38,548 nucleotides of DNA from Oleiagrimonas sp035690885. Its GTDB lineage: Bacteria > Pseudomonadota > Gammaproteobacteria > Xanthomonadales > Rhodanobacteraceae. The stretch spans positions 1-38,548 of the forward strand of contig DASSKC010000066.1 of assembly GCA_035690885.1 (NCBI GenBank), given 5' to 3'. Numbering within the stretch: position 1 is the stretch's first letter; each line of letters starts with the position of its first letter. The position numbers and the translations under genes were made by a program. This document shows positions 8,226 through 16,677 of the stretch, one piece after another. The notes beneath the pieces were generated by a model that did not search any database, had not been told where the DNA came from, and saw only the letters and a program-made list of their open reading frames with translations.

Positions 8226-9533
8226 ATGGACAAGTTCTTGATTGAAGGTGGCACCCGACTGAGCGGCGATGTCCGCATTTCGGGCGCCAAGAATGCCGCT
8301 CTGCCGATCCTGGCGGCATCGTTGCTGACCGCCGAGCCGCTGCATCTTGGCAATGTCCCGCACCTGCAGGACATCGTGACGATGAAAGCGCTGCTGACGC
8401 AAATGGGCGTCAAACTCGCGCCGCACGAACAAATGGAACTTCAGATCGAGGCCGGCGACGTGCACACCTGCGTGGCGCCGTACGATCTGGTCAAGACCAT
8501 GCGCGCGTCGATCCTGGTGCTCGGCCCGCTGCTGGCGCGCTTCGGCGAAGCCGACGTGTCGTTGCCGGGCGGTTGCGCGATCGGCGCGCGCCCGGTCGAC
8601 CTGCATCTGCGCGGTTTGCGTGCCATGGGTGCGGAGATCTCGGTCGACCAGGGCTACATCAAGGCCCGCGCCAGCCGTCTGGTCGGCAGCGAGATCGTGC
8701 TCGAAAAGGTCACCGTGACCGGCACCGAAAACCTGATGATGGCCGCGACCCTGGCCAAGGGCCGGACGGTGTTGTCCAACGCCGCACGCGAACCGGAAGT
8801 GGTGGATCTGGCCGAGTGCCTGAACCGCATGGGTGCACGCATTCAGGGTGCCGGCTCCAGCGTGATCACCATCGATGGCGTGGAAAAACTCCACGGCGCC
8901 TCGCACAGCGTGCTGCCGGACCGCATCGAAACCGGCACCTATCTGGTCGCCGGCGCGGTGACGCGCGGCAAGGTGCGCGCCTGCAACACGCGCCCGGACC
9001 TGCTGCGCACGGTGACCTCCAAACTGCACGAGGCCGGTGCCGACATCAGCATCGGCGAGGACTGGATCGAGCTGGACATGCACGGGCGCCGCCCGCGTGC
9101 GGTCGACATCAACACTTCGCCCTACCCCGGCTTTCCGACCGACATGCAGGCGCAGTTCACCGCGCTTGATGCCGTCGCCGAAGGCTCCGGCGTGGTCATC
9201 GAGAACGTGTTCGAAAACCGCTTCATGCACATCCTCGAGCTGCAACGCATGGGCGCCAAGGCGCAGATCGAGGGCAACACCGTCATCATCACTGGCCGCG
9301 AACACCTGACCGGCGCCTCGGTGATGGCCACCGACCTGCGTGCATCGGCGAGCCTGGTGCTGGCAGGACTGGCCGCCGAGGGCACCACCGAGGTGCGTCG
9401 CATTTATCACATCTATCGCGGCTATGAGTACATCGAAAAGAAATTCAGGCAGCTCGGCGCGTCGATCCGCGTCAGCTCCGATCACCCCGAAGCGGCCCCG
9501 GATGCCACGCGCGATACCCGACACGGTGGTTGA
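8226..9533 (+). CDS. murA: UDP-N-acetylglucosamine 1-carboxyvinyltransferase MurA
   Basis: MurA transfers enolpyruvate from phosphoenolpyruvate to UDP-GlcNAc, the first committed step toward UDP-MurNAc, in the cytosol. At 435 residues it is a little longer than E. coli MurA (419) because of a 15-residue C-terminal tail. Key residues are present: K22 in ISGAKNAALP, the loop cysteine C118 in PGGCAIGARPVD (fosfomycin target, E. coli C115), and FPTDMQAQFTALD carrying the catalytic Asp equivalent to D305. The ATG at 8226 is preceded by AAGAGGCCAG. The kinase gene follows after 62 bases, suggesting co-transcription with kinase and murQ. That is odd, because these neighbours degrade the sugar that MurA helps to make. 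Confidence 0.95.
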   Translation: MDKFLIEGGTRLSGDVRISGAKNAALPILAASLLTAEPLHLGNVPHLQDIVTMKALLTQMGVKLAPHEQMELQIEAGDVHTCVAPYDLVKTMRASILVLGPLLARFGEADVSLPGGCAIGARPVDLHLRGLRAMGAEISVDQGYIKARASRLVGSEIVLEKVTVTGTENLMMAATLAKGRTVLSNAAREPEVVDLAECLNRMGARIQGAGSSVITIDGVEKLHGASHSVLPDRIETGTYLVAGAVTRGKVRACNTRPDLLRTVTSKLHEAGADISIGEDWIELDMHGRRPRAVDINTSPYPGFPTDMQAQFTALDAVAEGSGVVIENVFENRFMHILELQRMGAKAQIEGNTVIITGREHLTGASVMATDLRASASLVLAGLAAEGTTEVRRIYHIYRGYEYIEKKFRQLGASIRVSSDHPEAAPDATRDTRHGG

Positions 9534-9595
9534 TCGGTCGAGTTTGCCCGCGCACACCGGCTGCGCCGCGCTTGCGCGGCACGGCGCGCACTGAC

Positions 9596-10546
9596 GTGTC
9601 CACCATCCTCGCCATCGACATCGGCCGCACCGGCTGTCGCGCAACGCTCTGGGACACCGCCACGGCGACGGCGCTCGACACGGCCAGCGGCGACGGCAGT
9701 CTCGGTCTGGGTGCCGAAAATGGCGTCACGGTCGCCGCTGCTGCCATCCTGGACGTCGCCAAGCCGCTGTTGCTGGCCAACCATGTCGATCATGTCGATG
9801 CCGTCGGCGTGGGCGCCGCCGGCGCCATGCAGGATCGCGCCGTGGCCCGGCAGCTGGCGCAACGCCTGGTCGCCACCCTGCGGACGAGCGCGGCGGCGGT
9901 CACCAGCGACGCCATTACCTCGCACGCCGGCGCACTGAACGGCCAGGCCGGCGTGGTGTGTGCCGCGGGTACCGGCGCCGTGACCGTGGCGATCGGCGCC
10001 GGCGGCGCATTCCGGCGCGTGGACGGCTGGGGTCCGTGGCTGGGCGATGAAGGCAGCGGCGCGTGGCTGGGTCGCCAGGGGTTGCAGGCCGCCGCGCGCG
10101 CCGGCGACGGGCGCGGGCCGGAGACCTCCTTGCTGGCGGCCATGAAGACACAGTTCGGCTCGATCCGCGAGCTGGCCATGCAGCTCGGTTCCGACCCCAA
10201 CCCGGCCCGCCGCATGGCCGCGTTTGCGCCGGCCGTCGCCGATGCCGCGCGCGCTGGTGACGCAGTGGCCAAACACTTGATGCAGACAGCCGCCGAAGCG
10301 CTGGCGCAATCGATGCTCGCGGCAGCCAAGGCCCTGAACGCGACGCAGCCGGTTCCCGCCGTCATCCTCGGCGGACTGGTCAACATGGGGCCGGTGTTGC
10401 TGGACCCGCTGCACGCCGCACTCGGACGTGGCGACAGCCACATCCAGTTGCAGCCGCCACACGGCGACGCGATCGACGGCGCGCGGCTGATCGCCGCCAC
10501 GCTCGACGGCATTCACGAACCCTGGATTGCGCGCGCGAGCAAGTGA
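9596..10546 (+). CDS. BadF/BadG-type amino-sugar kinase (MurK/NagK-like)
   Basis: This 316-residue ASKHA-fold kinase shows phosphate loop 1 IDIGRTGCR (about 7-15), AAGTGA (123-128) and the N-acetylglucosamine kinase signature GWGPWLGDEGSG (about 145-155), plus VILGGLVNMG near the end. Relatives phosphorylate GlcNAc; Clostridium acetobutylicum MurK also phosphorylates MurNAc at C6. The next gene is murQ, which uses MurNAc-6-phosphate, and the two overlap by four bases. MurK-like activity is therefore the favoured inference. The GTG at 9596 places the phosphate loop at the usual distance from the N-terminus. A TTG 22 codons upstream is open but adds only arginine/proline-rich sequence. Confidence 0.85.
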   Translation: MSTILAIDIGRTGCRATLWDTATATALDTASGDGSLGLGAENGVTVAAAAILDVAKPLLLANHVDHVDAVGVGAAGAMQDRAVARQLAQRLVATLRTSAAAVTSDAITSHAGALNGQAGVVCAAGTGAVTVAIGAGGAFRRVDGWGPWLGDEGSGAWLGRQGLQAAARAGDGRGPETSLLAAMKTQFGSIRELAMQLGSDPNPARRMAAFAPAVADAARAGDAVAKHLMQTAAEALAQSMLAAAKALNATQPVPAVILGGLVNMGPVLLDPLHAALGRGDSHIQLQPPHGDAIDGARLIAATLDGIHEPWIARASK

Positions 10547-11532
10547 CTCGCGCCGCAACGACACATGCAAACCCGGAGCATCCCGACTTGAGCACGACCA
10601 CGCCTCCCCCGCAGCGAAACGCCGGCCTCGACACACTCGCCACCGAAGGCGTGCGCCCCGGTCTGGACGATCTCGACCAGCGCCCGACCACCGATCTGGT
10701 GCAAACCATCATCGAGGCCCAGGCTGCCGCGCAGCAGGCGGCGCTGGCGGCGGTTCCGTCCCTCACCGCGGCCGTCGACGCCATCGCGGCACGCCTGGAG
10801 CAAGGCGGACGCCTGTTTTACGCCGGCGCCGGCACCTCGGGTCGACTGGCCATCCTCGATGCCTCCGAATGTCCGCCGACGTTCAACACGCCACCGGAAA
10901 TGGTCGTGGCCTTGATTGCCGGCGGCGCCGAGGCGGTGCAGAACGCCGTGGAAGGTGCCGAGGACGACGCGTCTGCCGGCGCCGCCGCACTCGAGGCGCA
11001 CGACCTCACGCCGAACGATGCCGTGGTCGGCATCACCGCCTCCGGACGCACGCCGTTTGCCGTGGGCGCGGTGCGTCATGCGCGTGAAAAAGGTTGCTAC
11101 ACGGCCGCCATCGTCAACAACGCCGACAGCGAACTGTCCGCCGTTGCCGAAGACACGATCGAGCTGCCGACCGGTCCGGAAGTGGTGTCCGGCTCAACCC
11201 GCCTGTGCGCGGGCACGGCCCAGAAAATCGCGCTCAACACTTTGTCGACCGCGGTCATGGTGCGCCTGGGCAAGACCTACGGCTCGTACATGGTCGACGT
11301 GCGCACCAGCAACGAAAAGCTGCGCCGCCGCGCGCAACGCATGCTCGGCCAGATCACCGGTGCCGACGATGCCGCCTGCGCCGACGCATTGGCCGCGACC
11401 GGCGACCAGGTCAAACCCGCCGTGGTGATGTTGCTCGGCCACTGCGACGCCGCCGAGGCGACGCGCCGGCTGGATGCGGCCAAAGGGCACGTGCGCGCCG
11501 CGCTGACAAACTCTGGCGTAAAACAACCGTAG
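10543..11532 (+). CDS. murQ: N-acetylmuramic acid 6-phosphate etherase MurQ
   Basis: MurQ cleaves the lactyl ether of MurNAc-6-phosphate to give GlcNAc-6-phosphate and D-lactate in the cytosol. The SIS domain is clear: LFYAGAGTSGRLAILDASECPPTF, with the sugar-phosphate loop at 95-100 and E109 equivalent to the catalytic E83 of E. coli, then VGITASGRTPFAVGAV. The GTG at 10543 overlaps the kinase stop (GTGA) and gives 329 residues. A TTG at 10588, preceded by CGGAGC, gives 314 residues, nearer the family length of about 300, and is a serious alternative. The TAG stop at 11530-11532 lies inside the foot of repeat C2. Confidence 0.95.
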   Translation: MTRAATTHANPEHPDLSTTTPPPQRNAGLDTLATEGVRPGLDDLDQRPTTDLVQTIIEAQAAAQQAALAAVPSLTAAVDAIAARLEQGGRLFYAGAGTSGRLAILDASECPPTFNTPPEMVVALIAGGAEAVQNAVEGAEDDASAGAAALEAHDLTPNDAVVGITASGRTPFAVGAVRHAREKGCYTAAIVNNADSELSAVAEDTIELPTGPEVVSGSTRLCAGTAQKIALNTLSTAVMVRLGKTYGSYMVDVRTSNEKLRRRAQRMLGQITGADDAACADALAATGDQVKPAVVMLLGHCDAAEATRRLDAAKGHVRAALTNSGVKQP

Positions 11533-11614
11533 GAGCGGCGGCAGCCGCGATTGGGTCATGCCGCAAGGCAACAACCGTGCAGGCACGCCCGATCGCGGCC
11601 GCCGCCGCTCCTAC
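11529..11614. repeat. REPIN, family C copy 2
   Basis: It runs from GTAGGAGCGGCGGCAGCCGC to GCGGCCGCCGCCGCTCCTAC. Each end can fold a GC-rich hairpin, and the middle CCGCAAGGCAACAACCG matches copy 1. The TAG of the left foot is the murQ stop codon. Its hairpins may also act as a transcription end or mRNA-stabilising structure for the murQ transcript. Confidence 0.88.
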
Positions 11615-11697
11615 AGTGGGTGTGGTTGTTCGAGGTTCAGCCGGCAAGTCACGTTCTTGCGGCGAGTCGTGTCGGTGCGCGCGGGGTGTCAGCGCGC

Positions 11698-11776
11698 GTA
11701 GGTCGGATCAAGGAGCACAGCGACGGATCCGACGTCGTCATGCCCACGTCGGATTGATGAAACCAATCCGACCTAC
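11698..11776. repeat. REPIN, family A copy 3
   Basis: It begins GTAGGTCGGATCAAGGAG and ends AATCCGACCTAC. The left hairpin is GTCGGATC...GATCCGAC with an AAGGAGCACAGCGACG loop; the right one is GTCGGATTGATGAAACCAATCCGAC. This GGATT/GGATC subtype differs from the GGGTT subtype of copies 1 and 2. Confidence 0.88.
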
Positions 11777-11814
11777 GCCTGGACGCCACCGCGCCGTGCT
11801 GGCGGGACACGTGG

Positions 11815-11884
11815 GTAGGGCGGGCACTGCCCGCCAACAAACCTTCATGCATCCATCGCGCATGATTGTTGGGCAATGCCCAAC
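11815..11884. repeat. REP-like pair, family D copy 1
   Basis: GTAG is followed by the hairpin GGCGGGCACTGCCCGCC. After AACAAACCTTCATG, an inner hairpin TTGGGCAATGCCCAA closes the unit. The inner end has no clear CTAC foot, unlike families A and C. It lies just beyond the stop of the second serine hydrolase gene. Copy 2 is at 21050-21117 in the opposite orientation. Confidence 0.75.
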
Positions 11885-11919
11885 CGACGCCTTCGGCGCC
11901 GTCGGTGCGCATGCGCGTA

Positions 11920-13608
11920 TCAATAATCGCGCTTGTGCCATTGACTGTCGGTCACCTTGGCAGCGGTCGTTTTGCCGTCGGCGCTGGTCTCGATCGCATC
12001 CACGTACCAGCCGCGACCGTTGGTACGGTCGTCGGTGCGGTAGCGAAAGCGCACGTAGAGGGTGTGGGCCGGCAACTTCAACTTGCGGGTTTGCCAACCG
12101 TCGCTGGTGCCGGTCAGGTGTCGCAAGGTGGTCCAGCGTTTGCCGTCCGGTGATGCCGCGATGCTGCCATAATCCTCGTCCGGCTGCATGCGGTACCAGG
12201 TCTGCCACGACAACGTGGCGTGCGCGTGCGGCTCGACCCTGGCGGTCAGTGTGCGGTTGAGGTATTCACCGTAGCCGGCAAACCACGCCGCGCCGCGGTC
12301 AGGTGCCTGGACGGGGATGGCGTTGGCGATATCGGTGAACACGTGCCGGATCATGGTCACCACCGACGGACCGGTGCGCGTCGGGTGCACGCGGTTGGTC
12401 AGCAGGATCGCGATCACGTCGTTTTTCGGATTGATGGCAATCATGGTGCCGGTGAAACCCTCGTGACCGGCCGTGGCCGGACCGGACAACGCGCCCATCA
12501 TGTAGTCGCGATTGATCGACCAGCCGAGCCCCGTGGCGTTGCCCGGAAACCGCTTGTTCCAGTTGGTCAGCAGCAACTTGACTGCTTGCTCGGACAACAC
12601 GCGCACGCCGTCGTAGGTGCCGCCGTTGAGCATCATCTGCCCGAACACGGCCAGATCGTGCGCGCTGCTGAACAGGCCGGCATGTCCGGCCACGCCGTCA
12701 AGCGCCCACGCGTTGCCGTCATCAACCTCGCCACGCAACATGCCGCGCCCGACCCACGGCTGATACTCGGTGGCCGCGATGCGCGGTTTCAGGCTGTCCG
12801 GCGGGTTGAACATGGTGTCGCTCATGTGCAACGGACCGGTCAGATGCTTGCGCAGGAACACGTCCTCGCGCTCGCCGCTCAGGCGCTTGATCAAGGCGCC
12901 CAGCACGATGAAGTTGATGTCGCTGTAGACGTAGTGCGTGCCCGGCGGATGCTCCAGCGGCAGGTTGTACAGATACGCCAGCTTGTCCTTGCGCGAACCC
13001 TTGACGGCATACAGCGGTGTCGGCGGCGAGGGCCGGAAACCCGACGTGTGCGTGAGCAGTTGGCGGATGGTGACCGCTTCCTTGCCGTGGACGCGAAACG
13101 CCGGAATGTACTTGGCGACCGGGTCATCGAGCTTGAACTTGCCCGCGTCCCACAGCTGCATGATCGCCGTGGCCGTGAACAACTTGGTCACCGATGCCAT
13201 GTCGAAAATGGTGTTCTTTTGCATCCGATCCGGATGCGGCCGGTTGTCGGCCTTGGGACGCGGATGGGCGACGGTATTGAAATGCGCGTCGGTGTAGATC
13301 GAGGCGTAGCCGTACGCTTCCCAGTCCGCAATCACGCCGCGCCGCGCCACCAGCACCACGGCACCGGGCGCTACCCGACGCACCAGCGCGCGGGAGATCG
13401 TGCCGTCGATGTCCTCCAGCGCCGATGCAACCATCCCGGCCTCGGCCGGCGTCCCCTTGTGCAAGGTGGGCGCGCACGGACAACCCGGTTGGTTCCACGG
13501 GTACGCATGCGCCGGCGACGCGGCCTGTGCGGAGGCCGCGAACATGCATGCCATGGTCAGCGCCCAACCGGCACCCCGCTTTTGCGCAACCCGTTTGCCT
13601 GACATCAT
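11920..13608 (-). CDS. Exported AmiE-like serine hydrolase with C-terminal beta-sandwich (copy B)
   Basis: This 562-residue exported enzyme has the beta-lactamase/penicillin-binding fold. A signal peptide (about 1-30, ending AQAA) is followed by SVTK (139-142) with the nucleophile S139 of the SxxK motif, HYVYSDINF with Y228, and GHEGFTG as the third motif. From about residue 440 a second module rich in beta strands ends near GWYVDAIE and resembles immune-inhibitor-A/MAM-like sandwich domains. B. subtilis AmiE (YbbE), of the same fold and encoded beside namZ, is a MurNAc-L-Ala amidase; the same role is inferred here. It is last in a three-gene minus-strand arm, 33 bases after namZ. Copy A at 14873-16531 is a close paralog. 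Confidence 0.82.
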   Translation of the reverse strand: MMSGKRVAQKRGAGWALTMACMFAASAQAASPAHAYPWNQPGCPCAPTLHKGTPAEAGMVASALEDIDGTISRALVRRVAPGAVVLVARRGVIADWEAYGYASIYTDAHFNTVAHPRPKADNRPHPDRMQKNTIFDMASVTKLFTATAIMQLWDAGKFKLDDPVAKYIPAFRVHGKEAVTIRQLLTHTSGFRPSPPTPLYAVKGSRKDKLAYLYNLPLEHPPGTHYVYSDINFIVLGALIKRLSGEREDVFLRKHLTGPLHMSDTMFNPPDSLKPRIAATEYQPWVGRGMLRGEVDDGNAWALDGVAGHAGLFSSAHDLAVFGQMMLNGGTYDGVRVLSEQAVKLLLTNWNKRFPGNATGLGWSINRDYMMGALSGPATAGHEGFTGTMIAINPKNDVIAILLTNRVHPTRTGPSVVTMIRHVFTDIANAIPVQAPDRGAAWFAGYGEYLNRTLTARVEPHAHATLSWQTWYRMQPDEDYGSIAASPDGKRWTTLRHLTGTSDGWQTRKLKLPAHTLYVRFRYRTDDRTNGRGWYVDAIETSADGKTTAAKVTDSQWHKRDY

Positions 13609-13641
13609 TATCCAGCCCCTCGAACGAAACCGCGCAAATCA

Positions 13642-14880
13642 TCAATAAAGCAGATACCTGGCGCGGATGTTCTTGAACCGCGCCAGGTCTTTTTGCCAGC
13701 GCTTTTGCATGGCGGCGACGGACATGCCGTTCTTGATGCCCTGACGAATCCAGTCGTTGCCGATCAGATGATCGAAGTGCGATTTCCTGAACGCGAAATG
13801 CTTCGGATACAGGTCGTGGATGGTCTTGATCACGCTCAGGCCGACCACGACCGGATTGAAGCGGGTGCGGTCCATGACGTGCACCTGCACGCCATTGCAC
13901 AGTTTGCCTTCGAACTTGGAGAACGTCGGCGTGAAGTGCACCGGGCGAAAACGCACGCCGGCGAGGCGCTTGTCGTTCAAGGCGTTGGCCAGTTCGGTGG
14001 CGTTGATCCACGGCGCGCCGGTCAGCTCGAACGGGCGCGTGGTGCCGCGGCCTTCGGACACGTTGGTGCCTTCGACCAGACCCATGCCGGGATACACCAG
14101 CGCCGTGGTCTGGGTCGGCATGTTCGGTGACGGCATGACCCATGGCAGCGGCGTGTCGCGGTAGTACATCGGGCGCTTCCAGCCGCGCATCTTGACCACG
14201 GTGAGGTCGGCATGGATGTCGAACTCGTTGTTGAACAGCCTGGCCAGCTCGCCGATGGTCATGCCGTAGCGCAAGGCGATGGGGTACTGACCGACGAACG
14301 AGGCGTAATCCGGATCCAGTACCGGTCCCTGCACCTTGATGCCGCCGATCGGGTTGGGACGATCGAGCACGAGGATCGGGATGTCGGCCCTGGCCGCGGC
14401 TTTCATCGCGTCGGCCATGGTGTAGAGATAGGTGTAAAAACGCGAGCCGACGGCCTGGATGTCGAATACCAGCACATCGACGTTCTCGAGCATCGCCGGC
14501 GTCGGTTGGCGCGTGTCACCGTACAGGCTGTACACCGGCACGCCGGTCACCGGGTCGGTGTACGTGCCGACATGGGCGCCGGCCTGATGCGAGCCGCGGA
14601 TGCCGTGCTCGGGGCCGAACAAGGCGACCAGATGCACGCCCGGCGCGTTCGCCAGCAGGTCGATGTCGCTGACCAGCTGATCGTTGACGCCGGTAGGGTT
14701 GGTGATCAGGCCGACGTTCTTGCCGGCAATCAGGTCGAGCCGGTCATGCAGCAGGACTTCGATGCCGGTCTGGAACGACGCGTCCGCACGCGGCGGTGCG
14801 GCCACCGCCGAGGCCGAGAAAAACGCCAGCACGAGGCAGGCCAGAACCGCTCGCACGCGGTGGTGGAATCTGTCAGTCAT
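13642..14880 (-). CDS. namZ: Exo-beta-N-acetylmuramidase NamZ (DUF1343)
   Basis: This 412-residue exported protein of the DUF1343 family has B. subtilis NamZ (YbbC) as its characterised member, which releases MurNAc from the non-reducing end of peptidoglycan fragments. After a signal peptide (about 1-28, ASAVAAPP) come GLITNPTGV (57-65), ALFGPEHGIRG with PEHG at 90-93, FDIQAVGSRFYTYLYT, LDRPNPIGG, PSPNMPT and EGTNVSEGRGTTRPFE, all typical of the family. The ATG at 14880 overlaps the end of the upstream serine hydrolase gene by eight bases. A GTG one codon earlier is also possible. It is sandwiched between two AmiE-like paralogs. Confidence 0.92.
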   Translation of the reverse strand: MTDRFHHRVRAVLACLVLAFFSASAVAAPPRADASFQTGIEVLLHDRLDLIAGKNVGLITNPTGVNDQLVSDIDLLANAPGVHLVALFGPEHGIRGSHQAGAHVGTYTDPVTGVPVYSLYGDTRQPTPAMLENVDVLVFDIQAVGSRFYTYLYTMADAMKAAARADIPILVLDRPNPIGGIKVQGPVLDPDYASFVGQYPIALRYGMTIGELARLFNNEFDIHADLTVVKMRGWKRPMYYRDTPLPWVMPSPNMPTQTTALVYPGMGLVEGTNVSEGRGTTRPFELTGAPWINATELANALNDKRLAGVRFRPVHFTPTFSKFEGKLCNGVQVHVMDRTRFNPVVVGLSVIKTIHDLYPKHFAFRKSHFDHLIGNDWIRQGIKNGMSVAAMQKRWQKDLARFKNIRARYLLY

Positions 14881-16531
14881 CACGCTTGTGCCACTCGCTG
14901 TCAGTCACTTCGGGAGACACCATGCTGCCATCGACGCCCACGCGCAACGCGTCCACGTACCAGCCGCGGCCATTGGTGCGCGAATCGGTGCGATAGCGGA
15001 ACTGGATGTAACGGGTGTCGGCCGGCAACGCCACGCGCTTGCTCTGCCAACCGTTGCTGTAGCCGGTGAGCAAATCGAGCTCCTTCCAGTGCACGCCGTC
15101 AGAGGAAGCCTCGACGCTGCCAAAATCGTTGCCGGGCGCGAGCCGGTACCAGGTCTTGAACGACAACATCGCACCGTCCTGCGGCTTGACCCGGGCCGTC
15201 AGCGTCCGGTTCAGGTAATCGCCGTAACCGGAAAACCACGCCTTGCCGCCCTGCGGCGCATTCACGGGAATGGCATTGGCGATGCCGGTGAAGACCTGGC
15301 GAATGGCGGTCACGATGGACGCGCCGTGGCGGGTCGGATGCACGCGATTGGTGAGCAGGATGGCGACGATGTCGTTGTTCGGATTGATGGCAATCATGGT
15401 GCCGGTGAAACCCTCGTGCCCGGCGGTTTCGGGCCCGGACAAGGCGCCCATCAGATAACCGCGATCGATCGACCAGCCCAGACCGGTCGCGTCATCGGGA
15501 AACTGCTGGTTCCAGTTGGTCAGCAGCAACTTGACCGCCTGCTCGGACAACACACGCACGCCGTCGTAGGTGCCGCCATTGAGCATCATCTGCCCGAACA
15601 CGGCCAGGTCGTGCGCACTGCTGAAGATGCCGGCATGCCCGGCCACGCCATCCAGCGCCCAGGCGTTCTCGTCATCAACCTGCCCCCACAACAGGCCACG
15701 GCCGGTCCACGGCTGATATTCGCTGGCGGCGATGCGCGGCTTGAGCCTGGCCGGCGGGTCGTACATGGTGTCGCGCATGTGCAACGGAGCGGTCAGGTGC
15801 TCGCGGATGAACACGTCCTCGCGCTCGCCGCTCAGGTGTTCGATCAAGGCACCGAGCACCAGAAAGTTGATGTCGCTGTAGACATAGTGCGTGCCCGGCG
15901 GGTGTGCCAGCGGCAGTTGCAACACGAAATCGAGCCGATCGGCACGCGAGCCCTTGACCTTGTACAGCGGCGTGGCCGGATCGGGCCGGAAACCGGAAGT
16001 GTGCGTGAGCAACTGGCGGATGGTCACGTTGCCCTTGCCGTTGACACCGAACTCGGGCAGGTATTTCGCGACCGGGTCATCGAGCTTGAACTTGCCCTCG
16101 TCCCACAACTGCATCACGGCGGTGGCGGTGAACAGCTTGCTCACCGAGGCCATGTCGAAGATCTCGTCCTTTTGCATCGGCAACGGGTGGCCGACGCGGT
16201 CGTAATCGGCGTTCTTGTACAGCAACGCGTAGCCATAGGCCTTCCACTTGGCGATCACGCCGCGACGCGCCACCAGCACCACGGCACCCGGTGCCGCGCG
16301 ACGGGTCAGCAGACGGCTGACGATGCCGTCGATATCGGTCAGTGCCTCGGGCACCAAGCCGGCCTGCGCCGGCGTTCCCACATGCAAGGTGCGGTCACAC
16401 GGGCAGTGCGGCTGGTTCCACGGATACGGATGTGGCGGCGTTGCGCCATGCGCAGGGATCATCAAGACCCACGCCAACACCCATGTCGCCGCAACAGTGA
16501 CCGCGCGCCTCAACCGATTGCCTGAAACCAT
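14873..16531 (-). CDS. Exported AmiE-like serine hydrolase with C-terminal beta-sandwich (copy A)
   Basis: The 552-residue paralog of copy B has the same layout: signal peptide (1-30, IPAHGA), SVSK with nucleophile S129 (129-132), HYVYSDINF, GHEGFTG, and a C-terminal beta-sandwich ending DSEWHKRDD (copy B ends DSQWHKRDY). It lacks an insertion of about ten residues before the SxxK motif that copy B has. The ATG at 16531 is chosen because GGGAGGTGCGAGGC gives a well-spaced ribosome binding site; the GTG nine bases earlier would sit on top of it. It is the first gene of the arm, and its stop overlaps the namZ start. It is probably a periplasmic or secreted muramyl-peptide amidase, by analogy with AmiE. 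Confidence 0.83.
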   Translation of the reverse strand: MVSGNRLRRAVTVAATWVLAWVLMIPAHGATPPHPYPWNQPHCPCDRTLHVGTPAQAGLVPEALTDIDGIVSRLLTRRAAPGAVVLVARRGVIAKWKAYGYALLYKNADYDRVGHPLPMQKDEIFDMASVSKLFTATAVMQLWDEGKFKLDDPVAKYLPEFGVNGKGNVTIRQLLTHTSGFRPDPATPLYKVKGSRADRLDFVLQLPLAHPPGTHYVYSDINFLVLGALIEHLSGEREDVFIREHLTAPLHMRDTMYDPPARLKPRIAASEYQPWTGRGLLWGQVDDENAWALDGVAGHAGIFSSAHDLAVFGQMMLNGGTYDGVRVLSEQAVKLLLTNWNQQFPDDATGLGWSIDRGYLMGALSGPETAGHEGFTGTMIAINPNNDIVAILLTNRVHPTRHGASIVTAIRQVFTGIANAIPVNAPQGGKAWFSGYGDYLNRTLTARVKPQDGAMLSFKTWYRLAPGNDFGSVEASSDGVHWKELDLLTGYSNGWQSKRVALPADTRYIQFRYRTDSRTNGRGWYVDALRVGVDGSMVSPEVTDSEWHKRDD

Positions 16532-16593
16532 GCCTCGCACCTCCCACCATGAGCCACCCCGGATCGGGAGCCTCGGACAACTGCCCCTTTGTC

Positions 16594-16677
16594 CGTCATT
16601 CCTGCGAAGGCAGGAATCCAGTGTCTTTGACTGTCAAAAGCTTGAAGACGCTGGACCCCAGCCTGCGCTGGGGTGAC
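16594..16677. repeat. Inverted repeat, family B copy 2
   Basis: The left arm CGTCATTCCTGCGAAGGCAGGAATCCAGTG and the right arm CTGGACCCCAGCCTGCGCTGGGGTGAC match copy 1 at 5093-5175. The middle part differs but keeps GCTTGAAGACRCTGG. It lies in the divergent gap between the AmiE-like copy A gene and the GH20 gene. The rest of that gap (16678-16863) shows nothing else I can name. Confidence 0.8.

Noticed and set aside
10063..10260. Small plus-strand frames inside the kinase and murQ genes
   Set aside because: They are out of frame with clear enzymes and have no ribosome binding sites or family features.
14684..16525. A 613-codon plus-strand open frame opposite the AmiE-like copy A gene, with a similar one at 12220-13602 opposite copy B
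   Set aside because: Their mutual similarity simply mirrors the similarity of the two real genes on the minus strand; no domain is visible.
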